Positions 8,909-16,134 of a DNA stretch of 26,905 nt are shown here, piece after piece (within the stretch, counting starts at the first letter, position 1; the number at the start of each line of letters is the position of its first letter). This DNA is from BOG-908 sp964657885. GTDB taxonomy: Bacteria; Pseudomonadota; Alphaproteobacteria; Acetobacterales; Acetobacteraceae. A program made the position numbers and the translations under genes. Under the pieces are notes generated by a model. That model saw nothing but the letters and a program-made list of their open reading frames with translations. It did no database searches and was not told the DNA's origin. The DNA lies in NCBI GenBank assembly GCA_964657885.1, contig CAZZWO010000014.1:1-26905 (forward strand), read 5' to 3'.

Positions 8909-9544
8909 ATGCGCGTCGCGGTGGTCGATTGCGGCAGCGGCAACCTTGCGTCGGCCACCCGGGCGCTCGCCTGCGCAGCGGAACGCTCGGGTCTGGCGGC
9001 TGACATCATGGTCACGGCGGATGCCGCCGAGGTGGCCAGGGCGGACCGCATCGTGCTGCCGGGACAGGGTGCGTTCGCCGCCTGTGCCGGCGGGATCGCG
9101 GCGCGCGGGCTGACCGGCGTGCTCCAGTCGGCGATCGCCGGGGGAGCGGTGCCGTTCCTGGGGATCTGTGTCGGCATGCAGCTGCTGGCGGCGCGCGGGC
9201 TGGAACATGCAGTGACCCCCGGTCTCGGCTGGATAGAGGGGGAGATTGCGCCGCTCGACGCCCCGGGCCTGCGGATGCCGCATATGGGCTGGAACGCGCT
9301 GGATTTCGTGCCCGGCGCGCATCCGCTGCTCGACGGCATCACCCCGGGCGACCACGTGTATTTTGTTCACAGTTACGGGCTGCGGGACTACGCTGTGCCG
9401 CAGGTATTGGCGACGACGAATTATGGCGGCCGGGTTCCGGCCCTGGTCGGCACGGGCAGTGTGGTGGGCACCCAGTTCCACGTCGAGAAAAGCCAGGAGG
9501 TCGGGTTGCGCATCCTCGCCAATTTCCTCCGCTGGTCGCCATGA
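8909..9544 (+). CDS. hisH: Imidazole glycerol phosphate synthase glutaminase subunit HisH
   Basis: A 211-residue class I glutamine amidotransferase that supplies ammonia to HisF. The catalytic triad is Cys87 in LGICVGMQLL plus His191 and Glu193 in TQFHVEKSQ; Val replaces the more common Pro in the FHPEKS motif. The oxyanion-strand signature PGQGAF is at 51-56. The ATG at 8909 (MRVAVVDCGSGN) is chosen although the frame is open to 8726, because the extension runs through the DUF2628 gene. Its stop overlaps the ATG of the GNAT gene (ATGA). Its obligate partner HisF is not found in this window. Confidence 0.95.
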   Translation: MRVAVVDCGSGNLASATRALACAAERSGLAADIMVTADAAEVARADRIVLPGQGAFAACAGGIAARGLTGVLQSAIAGGAVPFLGICVGMQLLAARGLEHAVTPGLGWIEGEIAPLDAPGLRMPHMGWNALDFVPGAHPLLDGITPGDHVYFVHSYGLRDYAVPQVLATTNYGGRVPALVGTGSVVGTQFHVEKSQEVGLRILANFLRWSP

Positions 9545-10161
9545 CGGTTGTCGAGGCTGCTGCCGTCCAGACGCCGACCTTGCTGGTCGAGCACGTGACC
9601 GAACTGCACGACGACGACATGGCGGCGCTGTGCGAGGCGACTAACGCGGCCATCCTCGATGGTGGCGGCTTCGGATGGGTCAACCCGCCCGGCCAGCAGG
9701 CGCTGGAGCGCTATTTCCGCGGCGTGATGATGGTGCCGGAGCGCGAGTTGTTCGTCGGCCGCGCCGACGGGGTGATCACCGGTTCCGCCCAGCTGGTCCG
9801 GCAACCGCGCAACAACGAGGCGCAGGCGTTTGCCGGCTCGGTGATGCACAGCTTCGTGGCGCCGTTCGCGCGGGGCAACGGCCTCGCCCGCCTGATGATG
9901 CTGCGTATCGAGGAGCGGGCGCGGGCGCTGAATTACCGGGTGCTGAACCTCGATGTCCGCGAAACGCAGGAAGCGGCGATAGCACTCTACGAGTCGCTGG
10001 GTTACCAGCGGTGGGGCGTCCACCCCGAGTATGCACGCGTGCGCGGCCGCATCGTCCGCGGATATTTCTACACAAAGGCGCTGCGGAAGAGCTCGGCTGA
10101 GCCGAAGGCGGGTGTCGATCCGGCGAAACACACCATTCCGCGAGACCCTTCCGCCGCATGA
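9541..10161 (+). CDS. GNAT-family N-acetyltransferase within the his cluster
   Basis: A 206-residue cytosolic acetyltransferase. The GNAT fold is recognised from the acetyl-CoA pyrophosphate-binding motif FARGNGLARLMML (about 107-119, a Q/RxxGxG/A loop variant). It is also supported by the downstream beta-strand and helix LNYRVLNLDVRETQEAAIALYESLGYQRWG, which is the classic motif B of the family. A ~25-residue polar tail is not conserved-looking. Its start overlaps the hisH stop and its stop overlaps the hisA start (both ATGA), so it is embedded and translationally coupled. Substrate unknown; nothing ties it chemically to histidine synthesis. Confidence 0.88.
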   Translation: MTVVEAAAVQTPTLLVEHVTELHDDDMAALCEATNAAILDGGGFGWVNPPGQQALERYFRGVMMVPERELFVGRADGVITGSAQLVRQPRNNEAQAFAGSVMHSFVAPFARGNGLARLMMLRIEERARALNYRVLNLDVRETQEAAIALYESLGYQRWGVHPEYARVRGRIVRGYFYTKALRKSSAEPKAGVDPAKHTIPRDPSAA

Positions 10162-10901
10162 TGACGCTGTATCCGGCGATCGACCTGAAGGACGGGGCGT
10201 GCGTCCGGCTGAAACGTGGCGACATGGATGAGGCCACGATTTACGAGCAGGATCCTGCGGCGCAGGCCGCGGCGTTCCAGGATGCCGGGAGCCGCTGGTT
10301 GCATGTGGTCGATCTGAACGGCGCGTTTGCCGGGCGGCCGGTGAACCACGACGCAGTGGCGGCCATTCTGTCGGTGGCGCAGGTGCCGGTGCAGCTTGGC
10401 GGCGGCATCCGCGACATGGCGGGCATCGAGCGCTGGCTGTCGGCCGGGATCGCCCGCGTGATCCTCGGCTCGGCGGCGGTGAAGAACCCGATCCTGGTGC
10501 ATCAGGCGTGCCGCAGTTTTCCCGGCCGCGTGGCAGTCGGCATCGATGCGCGCGACGGGTTCGTCGCCACTGAAGGGTGGGCCGACACCTCGACCTTGCG
10601 CGCGCCGGACCTCGCGCGGCGTTTCGAGGACGCGGGTGTCGCGGCTATCATCTACACAGACATCGCGCGCGACGGCATGCTGGGCGGGCTGAACATCGGC
10701 CAGACGCTGGAGCTGGCGGAGGCTCTCACGACGCCGGTGATTGCGAGCGGCGGAGTTGGCGGGGCGGCCGACCTGATCGCCCTGCGTGAAGCGTCGCGGG
10801 CGGACGGTGCACCGACTCGCATCGAGGGTGTGATCGTAGGCCGTGCCCTGTACGACGGCCGCATCGGCATCGCCGAAGCGCTCGGCATCCTGCAGGATTG
10901 A
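10158..10901 (+). CDS. hisA: ProFAR isomerase HisA
   Basis: A 247-residue (beta/alpha)8-barrel that isomerises ProFAR to PRFAR, the substrate of HisF/HisH. The catalytic Asp9 lies in YPAIDLKDG and Asp130 in VAVGIDARDG. The phosphate-binding regions VQLGGGIR (78-85) and IASGGVGG are in place, and YTDIARDGM is present. ATG 10158 overlaps the previous stop, and an adjacent ATG at 10161 is equally possible. In the common alphaproteobacterial order hisF would follow immediately; here the next gene is a DUF4337 protein 54 bp on. Confidence 0.96.
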   Translation: MMTLYPAIDLKDGACVRLKRGDMDEATIYEQDPAAQAAAFQDAGSRWLHVVDLNGAFAGRPVNHDAVAAILSVAQVPVQLGGGIRDMAGIERWLSAGIARVILGSAAVKNPILVHQACRSFPGRVAVGIDARDGFVATEGWADTSTLRAPDLARRFEDAGVAAIIYTDIARDGMLGGLNIGQTLELAEALTTPVIASGGVGGAADLIALREASRADGAPTRIEGVIVGRALYDGRIGIAEALGILQD

Positions 10902-10955
10902 GCGGCACTCATCCCGGTTGCCGCCGGCACCGGCAAACAGCAGAAGGAACCAGAC

Positions 10956-11519
10956 GTGGGCGAGACGATGGAGACGCACGAGCATGCCGAGGAGGCAGCG
11001 CATGGCGGCCGGCGGCACACCGCCCTGCTGATCGCATTCCTGGCGGCCGGGCTGGCGTTCTGCGAGCAGGGCGCGCAACACGCCGATACCAGGATGACGG
11101 AAAGCGCGGTCGCCGCGGCCGATGTCTGGGCCGAGTACCAGGCAAAATCCACGCGCGCCAACGAAAGCCGCGATCTGGCCGACATGGCGGCGGCGTTGCC
11201 GGCCAACTCGCCAGCCGAGCACGACGCGCTGGTGGATCGTTTCAAGCGCAACATCGAGCATTTCGAGAACGATCCGAAGACCGGGAAGACGGCACTGGCC
11301 GATCACGCGCGCTCGCTGGAGGAAGCCCGCGACCGCGCTCATGAACGGCTCGAGGCGTTCGATAACGCATCCGCCGCGCTGCAGCTCGGCATCGTGCTGA
11401 CCACCGCATCCGTCATCACCGGGTCGCTGATGCTGGTCTGGGGCGGCTTGGCGCTCGGCCTTGCGGGCGGGGTGCTGGCGATATTGGGGCTGGTGCATCC
11501 GGCGCTGGCTGCGTTGTAG
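10956..11519 (+). CDS. DUF4337 membrane protein
   Basis: A 187-residue protein starting at GTG 10956, supported by a Shine-Dalgarno AGAAGGA (10942-10948) 7 bases upstream; an ATG at 10968 is an alternative. The layout is a His/Glu-rich N-terminus, a first membrane helix (TALLIAFLAAGLAFCEQGAQ, about 22-41), a charged helical periplasmic or cytosolic segment (~45-135), and two closely spaced C-terminal hydrophobic stretches (~140-187). This is the DUF4337 architecture; function unknown. Its last 103-104 bases are antisense to the 3' end of the convergent GT41 gene. Confidence 0.75.
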   Translation: MGETMETHEHAEEAAHGGRRHTALLIAFLAAGLAFCEQGAQHADTRMTESAVAAADVWAEYQAKSTRANESRDLADMAAALPANSPAEHDALVDRFKRNIEHFENDPKTGKTALADHARSLEEARDRAHERLEAFDNASAALQLGIVLTTASVITGSLMLVWGGLALGLAGGVLAILGLVHPALAAL

Positions 11520-13320
11520 CAGGCGCGGTCCGCTCTGCCGTGCCGCGCCGTTTGACGATGCGGGCCAGCATGCTTTCGAGCGATCGGGTCAGCTGGCCGA
11601 TGTCGCCGATCGTTGCGGTCCAGTTCGTTGGCGTGAAGAAGGCCTTGTAGCGCGCGTATGCGGTGGGATCGTTTGCGAGTGTCACCGCGGTGCTCACGTA
11701 GTCGTCCGCGTCTCGCGCGATGCCGGCGTCTGCGCCGACCGCGGATAGCAGGCGCGCGGCCATGCGCGATGCGAATGCCTCGCCCAGCCGCGTGACCAGC
11801 GGCAGGCCCATGCGGATCGCGTCGCTGGCGATCGTGCCTGCATTATACGGAAAAGTGTCGAGAAAGAGGTCCGCGACGGCAAGACGCGACATGTAGTCGG
11901 AGGGCGACACACGGCCGGCGAACAGCAGGCGGTCGGGATCGATGCCGTAACGGCCCGCTTGAAGCCGAAGGTTGCGGCATGACCATTCATTGTCGGCAAT
12001 CAGCCACAGCCAGGAATCATCGGTGCGGTGGAGGATTGCCATCCAGGATGCGAACATCTCCTGGGTGATCTTGTAGTGGTTGGAGAAGCAGCAGAACACG
12101 AAACCTGTTGCCGGCAGACCGGCTTCGACCCGTGTGTTCGGCACGCCGATCTCGCGTTTGCTGTCGTTGGCCTGGTAGTTGGGCGCGATGTAGAGCGGCG
12201 CCGGCCGGTATGATCCTGCGGTGCGGGGCGGGACCACGAAGTCGTCGCAGAACATGTAATCCAGCTCGGGCAGCGGCACCGGCCCGATGAAGCCCAGATA
12301 GGTCGCCTGCACCGGCGCCGGGCGCCAGCGCAGCACTTGCAACCGCGAACCCTGGGTCAGGCCGTTGAGGTCGACCAGGATGTCGATCTCGTCACGCGCG
12401 ATGACGTGGGCGGCCTGTTCGTCCGGCAAGTCACGTATGGTGCGGCAATGATCGAACGCACCGGTGACACGGCGCCGGATGTCGCTGCCATCCTCGATCG
12501 TTGAACAATAGCCGTAGACTTCGAAGCGTTCGCGATCGTGCCGTTCGAACAATTCGGCCACCAGGAAGCTCATGGCATGGCGGCAGAAATCCGACGAGAG
12601 ATAGCCGATGCGGATCTTCTCGTGACGGTAGCCCTCGGCCGGGCTTAGTCGTTCGGCGACGGGCACCGTCTTGCGGCCGATCCAGCCGGCACTGATCCTG
12701 GTCTGCACGGCCACATCGTCGAACAGCGCCAGCGCCGCCAACGGTCCGCAATGATCGATCAGCGTGTCTGCCGGTATGCCTGCACCTTGGCTGTCGATCA
12801 CCGGCCACGCGCACATCTTCTGCCGGACATGGATCCAATGCTGGATGACGTCGGGCTGCATCGGCGTCGTCAGCAGGCTGGCGCGCAACCTCGCTTCGGC
12901 CGCCTGAAGATGCCCGTTTCTTTCCAACAGCCGCGCCTGATGGTTCAGCAGGGAGGTTCTTGCATCGTCGGACTGCGTCGCCGACTGCCAGGTCGCAAGT
13001 GCTGCCTGGGCGTCGCCTCCGCGTTCCAAGAGCAGGCCCAGATTGATTGCCGCCGGAGCAAAACCCGGCTGTTGCACAAGCGCCATCCGGTAGGCGGACA
13101 TCGCATTTGCGGCATCGCCCGCGAGGCTGAGTTCGGCGCCGAGATTGAACCATGCGGCGTATAAATGTGCGGCGCCCGGCGGCTGCGCGGCAATCCAGTC
13201 CTTATACAGCGCCACCACATCGGTCCGGCCCTGGTTCGCGCCTAGACGTTCCGCGGCGTCAACCAGTTTTTCGAAGCTGGCGCCGGCGGTTTCGGTGACG
13301 GAACACTGGCCGAAATCCAT
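11416..13320 (-). CDS. TPR-containing GT41 (SPINDLY/OGT-like) glycosyltransferase
   Basis: A 634-residue protein of the OGT-like GT41 family, which transfers GlcNAc or other sugars to Ser/Thr of proteins. Residues ~50-150 are degenerate TPRs (AWFNLGAELSLAGDAANAMSAYR, INLGLLLERGGDAQAALATW). The catalytic region has LSSDFCRHAMSFLV (241-254, with the His248 position), VDLNGLTQGSRL and RPAPVQATYLGFIG (333-346). It also has FCCFSNHYKIT (409-419, with Lys417 in the donor-binding motif) and DLFLDTFPYNAGTIASDA (484-501). In that last motif GTI stands where HTT is usual. The final ~34 residues are Pro/Ala/Arg-rich and lie antisense to DUF4337. The start is ATG 13320; no strong Shine-Dalgarno. It is cytosolic, and divergent from the octapeptide-repeat gene, a candidate substrate. 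Confidence 0.88.
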   Translation of the reverse strand: MDFGQCSVTETAGASFEKLVDAAERLGANQGRTDVVALYKDWIAAQPPGAAHLYAAWFNLGAELSLAGDAANAMSAYRMALVQQPGFAPAAINLGLLLERGGDAQAALATWQSATQSDDARTSLLNHQARLLERNGHLQAAEARLRASLLTTPMQPDVIQHWIHVRQKMCAWPVIDSQGAGIPADTLIDHCGPLAALALFDDVAVQTRISAGWIGRKTVPVAERLSPAEGYRHEKIRIGYLSSDFCRHAMSFLVAELFERHDRERFEVYGYCSTIEDGSDIRRRVTGAFDHCRTIRDLPDEQAAHVIARDEIDILVDLNGLTQGSRLQVLRWRPAPVQATYLGFIGPVPLPELDYMFCDDFVVPPRTAGSYRPAPLYIAPNYQANDSKREIGVPNTRVEAGLPATGFVFCCFSNHYKITQEMFASWMAILHRTDDSWLWLIADNEWSCRNLRLQAGRYGIDPDRLLFAGRVSPSDYMSRLAVADLFLDTFPYNAGTIASDAIRMGLPLVTRLGEAFASRMAARLLSAVGADAGIARDADDYVSTAVTLANDPTAYARYKAFFTPTNWTATIGDIGQLTRSLESMLARIVKRRGTAERTAPATTQPAPDAPAPISPAPRPQGRAPSRPRPASATR

Positions 13321-13423
13321 TACCGCGCCCCGATGCTGACGACGGGTATAGGCGCGAAAGATCGCCGGAACGTTAAGTCTGCGGGTGGTGATCGGGCGGG
13401 GAGGCGGCGGGTGGTGGTCGGGC

Positions 13424-13433
13424 NNNNNNNNNN
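13424..13433. other. Assembly gap (10 Ns)
   Basis: Ten unknown bases inside the shared upstream region of the GT41 and octapeptide-repeat genes. The flanks are G-rich and low in complexity on the left (GGCGGGTGGTGGTCGGGC) and a REP-like palindrome on the right, so a repeat-caused gap of unknown true size is likely. Promoters for both genes may be affected. Confidence 0.95.
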
Positions 13434-13436
13434 GGC

Positions 13437-13466
13437 GGCGGATGGCGCTGCGCTTATCCGCCCTAC
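13437..13466. repeat. REP-like palindromic element
   Basis: GGCGGAT (13437-13443) and ATCCGCC (13456-13462) form a 7-bp stem around GGCGCTGCGCTT. Read on the minus strand the unit starts with GTAG followed by GGCGGATAAGCG. That GTAG head plus GC-rich hairpin is the form of REP elements mobilised by TnpA-REP (RAYT) transposases in many proteobacteria. It abuts the assembly gap. Confidence 0.55.
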
Positions 13467-13575
13467 GAAGCTACGGAGCGTTCCGATCTGTGGGTGCACG
13501 CTTCGTTAACTCTTGTCTCGGATAAGCGGGGTGCGTCGCACGTCTCGTGCCTCGGCGCGCCGGAGACACACTGTC

Positions 13576-16122
13576 ATGTCGATCCTCAACCAGACGCTTG
13601 CCGGGACGACAACTGCGGATCCGGGCGCGCCGATGAGCCAGAGCGCGGTCGCGGCACTCACCAGCGCAGGCCTGGCCGCACTCGGCACCAGCGGCGTCGC
13701 GGCATTCACCACTTTCCAGGTCGTGGCGCTGACGACCGCGGCATTGCCAGGCCTCACCTCGGCGCAGCTCGCGGCGATGACCACCGCGAGTGTCGAGGCG
13801 TTGAACGAGTTGCAAGTGGCGGCCCTCACCACGTCGGCGTTGTCGGCGCTGAGCACCGCGGAACTGGCCGGTTTCGTCAACAACCAGATCCCTTTCCTGA
13901 CCACCGCGCAGGTCGCCAGCCTGTCCACCGCCCAGATCCGCGCGCTCTCGCCCGACCAGGTGGTCTGCATGACGGCAACCCAGGTTGCTGCGCTGAAAGC
14001 GTCCGAAATGGCGGCGCTCACCACCGACCAGATCGCCGGCATGGCCGGGCGCCAGTTCGCGGCTCTGTCCAGCACGCAAATCGCGGGACTCACAACCGCC
14101 CAGGATGCCGGGCTGAGCACCTACCAGGTGTATTCGCTGTCCGCGTCGGCGGTTGCCGGTTTCGGATCGGCGGGAGTGGCGGCGCTGAGCGATGCGGCCA
14201 TCGGCACGTTGAGCCCGGCGCAGATGGCCGCATTGGGCACCGCAGGCGTGGCCGGCCTGTCCACAGCCGATATCGCCAGCCTGACGGCCTATTCCGCCGG
14301 GCAGTTCCCGGCACTGACCACGGCGGAGATCGCCTCGCTGTCCACCGCGCAAATCCAGGCGATCACAACGGGCGAGGTTTTGGGCATGACCACCGGCGAG
14401 ATCGCCGCACTCACCAAGGTGCAGGTGGCTGCGCTGACCGTTCCGCAGGTGGTGAACATGTCGACCAAGCTGCTCGCGGCACTATCCAGTGTCGAGCTGG
14501 GGGCGATGACGACGGCGAACCTGGCGGCGATCACACCCGACCAGATACCGGGCTTGTCGAGCATGGCGCTTGCGGGGCTGTCCGCGCAGCAGCTCAACGC
14601 ATTGCCGCTTCATGCGCTCGATGCGCTGACCACGGCGCAGCTTCCCGGCTTGAGCACCGTTGCGTTGGCCGGCCTGAACCCGGTGTCGCTGGCGACCCTC
14701 GCGGCGGACCGCATCGCCGCTTTCACCTCCACGCAGTTCGCGGCGCTCACCACGGCGGAACTCCAGGCCCTGACCGTCGGGCAGCCGAGCGCGGGCGGTA
14801 CGAACACCGCTTTGCCCGGCCAGATAGGCGCGCTCAGCACGGCTGAGATCAAGGGCCTGACTGCAGCGCAGATGAAAGCGTTCGGCACCGCTCAAATCCA
14901 GGCGCTGACGCAGGTCCAGATGGCGGCCCTCTCGAGCATCCAGCTTGGCGCGCTGACCACGCTGCAGATCGCCGCCCTGCTGCCCGGGCAGACGCAGACG
15001 CTGTCCACTTCCGCGCTGCCGGGCCTGACCGCGGTGCAGCTCGCGGCGATGGCCACGGCCAGTGTCGAGGCGCTGAACGAGCTGCAGGTGGCGGCGCTCA
15101 GCGTGACCACGCTGTCGGCAGTGACTACGGCCGAACTGGCGGGTTTCGTGCACAACCAGATCCCCTATCTCACCACGGCCCAGATTGCCGGGCTTTCGGT
15201 CGCGCAGATCCAGGCGCTGTCTCCCGACCAGTTCGTCACGCTGACCACCGCCGAAATCGGTGCGCTCAAGGCGGCGCAGATCGCGGCGTTGACGACCGAC
15301 CAGATCACCGGGATGGCGGGCCGGCAGTTCGCAGCGTTGTCCAGCACGCAAGTGGCGGCCCTGACCGCGGTGCAGGACGCGGCGTTGAGCACGTATCAGC
15401 TGTCATCGCTGACCGCGTCGGCGCTCGGCGGCTTCGGTTCGGCCGGCCTTGCGGCCCTGAGCAGCTCGGCGGTCGGCGTGCTCACCTCGGCGCAGATTGC
15501 CGCCCTGACCCCGGCTGCCCTGGCAGGCCTGTCCACCGGCGAGATCGCCGGCCTGACCGCCTTCAAGGGTGGCCAGTTCGCGGCACTGACGACGGCGCAG
15601 GTTGCAGCGCTGTCCACCGTGCAGATCCAGGCAATCACCACGGGTGAGTTGCTCGGCATGACGACCACCGAGCTCGGCGCACTGACCAAGGTGCAAGTCG
15701 CCGCATTGACCAACGCGCAGGTGGTCAACATGCCGACCATGCTGGTGGGCGCGCTGTCCGGCACCCAATTCGCGGCGATGACAACGGCCAATGTCGGTGT
15801 GCTCAGCACCGAGCAGTTCTCCGCCCTCGGCACTGGGGCGATTGCGGCTTTGACCACCGGTGAAATGGCCGGCCTCTCCACCGCCGATCTGGTGGCGCTG
15901 CGTCCGATCCAGGTGCCAGCGCTGACAACGGCGGATATCGGTGTGCTGTCGAGCGTGCAGATACCGCTGCTGACGCTGCCGGAGATTGCTGCGCTGACCG
16001 CCGGCGAGGTCAAATGCATGTCGATCGGCCAGCTCGGCGATTTCACCGCCTCGCAGGTCTCGCATTTCGCTTCCAGCCAGCTTGCAGGCTTGAGCACGGC
16101 ACAGCTTCACGCGCTGGTTTGA
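13576..16122 (+). CDS. Octapeptide-repeat protein (about 100 Ser/Thr-rich repeats)
   Basis: An 848-residue protein of low compositional complexity. After a 20-residue leader (MSILNQTLAGTTT...GAPM) the protein is an unbroken run of 101 units: 98 octapeptides, two 11-residue units and one 21-residue unit, plus a final Val. The consensus is [ST]-[TS]-x-[QE]-[IVL]-x-[AG]-[LMF], for example TTAQVAAL. There is no signal peptide, membrane helix, RTX nonapeptide or recognised anchor. The [ST]xx[QE] spacing with hydrophobics at positions 5 and 8 fits short capped helices stacked into a solenoid (inference). The start is ATG 13576; the frame is open to 13513, but the extra residues are Arg-rich and unlike the repeats. 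It faces a GT41 gene upstream and a sulfotransferase downstream, so a glycosylated surface or secreted protein is possible. Similar repeat proteins exist in other proteobacteria; function not recognised. Confidence 0.85.
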   Translation: MSILNQTLAGTTTADPGAPMSQSAVAALTSAGLAALGTSGVAAFTTFQVVALTTAALPGLTSAQLAAMTTASVEALNELQVAALTTSALSALSTAELAGFVNNQIPFLTTAQVASLSTAQIRALSPDQVVCMTATQVAALKASEMAALTTDQIAGMAGRQFAALSSTQIAGLTTAQDAGLSTYQVYSLSASAVAGFGSAGVAALSDAAIGTLSPAQMAALGTAGVAGLSTADIASLTAYSAGQFPALTTAEIASLSTAQIQAITTGEVLGMTTGEIAALTKVQVAALTVPQVVNMSTKLLAALSSVELGAMTTANLAAITPDQIPGLSSMALAGLSAQQLNALPLHALDALTTAQLPGLSTVALAGLNPVSLATLAADRIAAFTSTQFAALTTAELQALTVGQPSAGGTNTALPGQIGALSTAEIKGLTAAQMKAFGTAQIQALTQVQMAALSSIQLGALTTLQIAALLPGQTQTLSTSALPGLTAVQLAAMATASVEALNELQVAALSVTTLSAVTTAELAGFVHNQIPYLTTAQIAGLSVAQIQALSPDQFVTLTTAEIGALKAAQIAALTTDQITGMAGRQFAALSSTQVAALTAVQDAALSTYQLSSLTASALGGFGSAGLAALSSSAVGVLTSAQIAALTPAALAGLSTGEIAGLTAFKGGQFAALTTAQVAALSTVQIQAITTGELLGMTTTELGALTKVQVAALTNAQVVNMPTMLVGALSGTQFAAMTTANVGVLSTEQFSALGTGAIAALTTGEMAGLSTADLVALRPIQVPALTTADIGVLSSVQIPLLTLPEIAALTAGEVKCMSIGQLGDFTASQVSHFASSQLAGLSTAQLHALV
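13744..14532 (+). repeat. First copy of a large internal duplication in the octapeptide gene
   Basis: The encoded segment from LPGLTSAQLAAM to TTANLAAI aligns without gaps to the segment encoded at 15016-15804, at a constant offset of 1272 bp (424 codons). Anchors identical in both include ASVEALNELQVAAL, AGRQFAALSSTQ and QAITTGE, and the irregular 11-residue unit is at the same place. Confidence 0.9.
15016..15804 (+). repeat. Second copy of the large internal duplication in the octapeptide gene
   Basis: Partner of the segment at 13744-14532, offset 1272 bp. It begins LPGLTAVQLAAM and ends TTANVGVL. Outside this ~263-residue core the two halves of the protein still consist of octads but no longer match unit by unit. 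Confidence 0.9.
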
Positions 16123-16134
16123 TTGCGGGCGCGA

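Larger units (their letters stand above)
13636..16119 (+). repeat. Coding array of 24-bp units (octapeptide repeats)
   Basis: The array runs from codon 21 to the last Leu before the terminal Val with a 24-bp period. The register is broken only by a 33-bp unit near 14281 (TAYSAGQFPAL), its counterpart near 15553 (TAFKGGQFAAL), and a 63-bp unit near 14773 (TVGQPSAGGTNT...GAL). DNA identity between neighbouring units is moderate, so the array is old and held by protein-level selection rather than by recent slippage. Confidence 0.9.

Noticed and set aside
10068..11498. 476-codon minus-strand ORF across hisA and DUF4337
   Set aside because: Antisense of well-supported genes; the translation is low-complexity and has no family signature.
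11417..13320. HMW1C-type adhesin glucosyltransferase identity for the GT41 gene
   Set aside because: The SPINDLY-type motifs and N-terminal TPRs are clear, whereas HMW1C-specific features and a flanking HMW1-type adhesin pair are not seen.
13471..16110. Long minus-strand and other-frame ORFs across the octapeptide gene (for example 13471-14352, 14482-15351, 15396-16110)
   Set aside because: The 24-bp periodic coding sequence lacks stops in several frames. The alternative translations are themselves repetitive shadows (Arg/Gly/Gln-rich or Ala/Val/Ser-rich) without starts, Shine-Dalgarno sites or family features.
13636..16119. CRISPR-like regular repeats
   Set aside because: The period is 24 bp without separate spacers, the units diverge at synonymous and non-synonymous sites, and the frame is open throughout, so it is a coding repeat.
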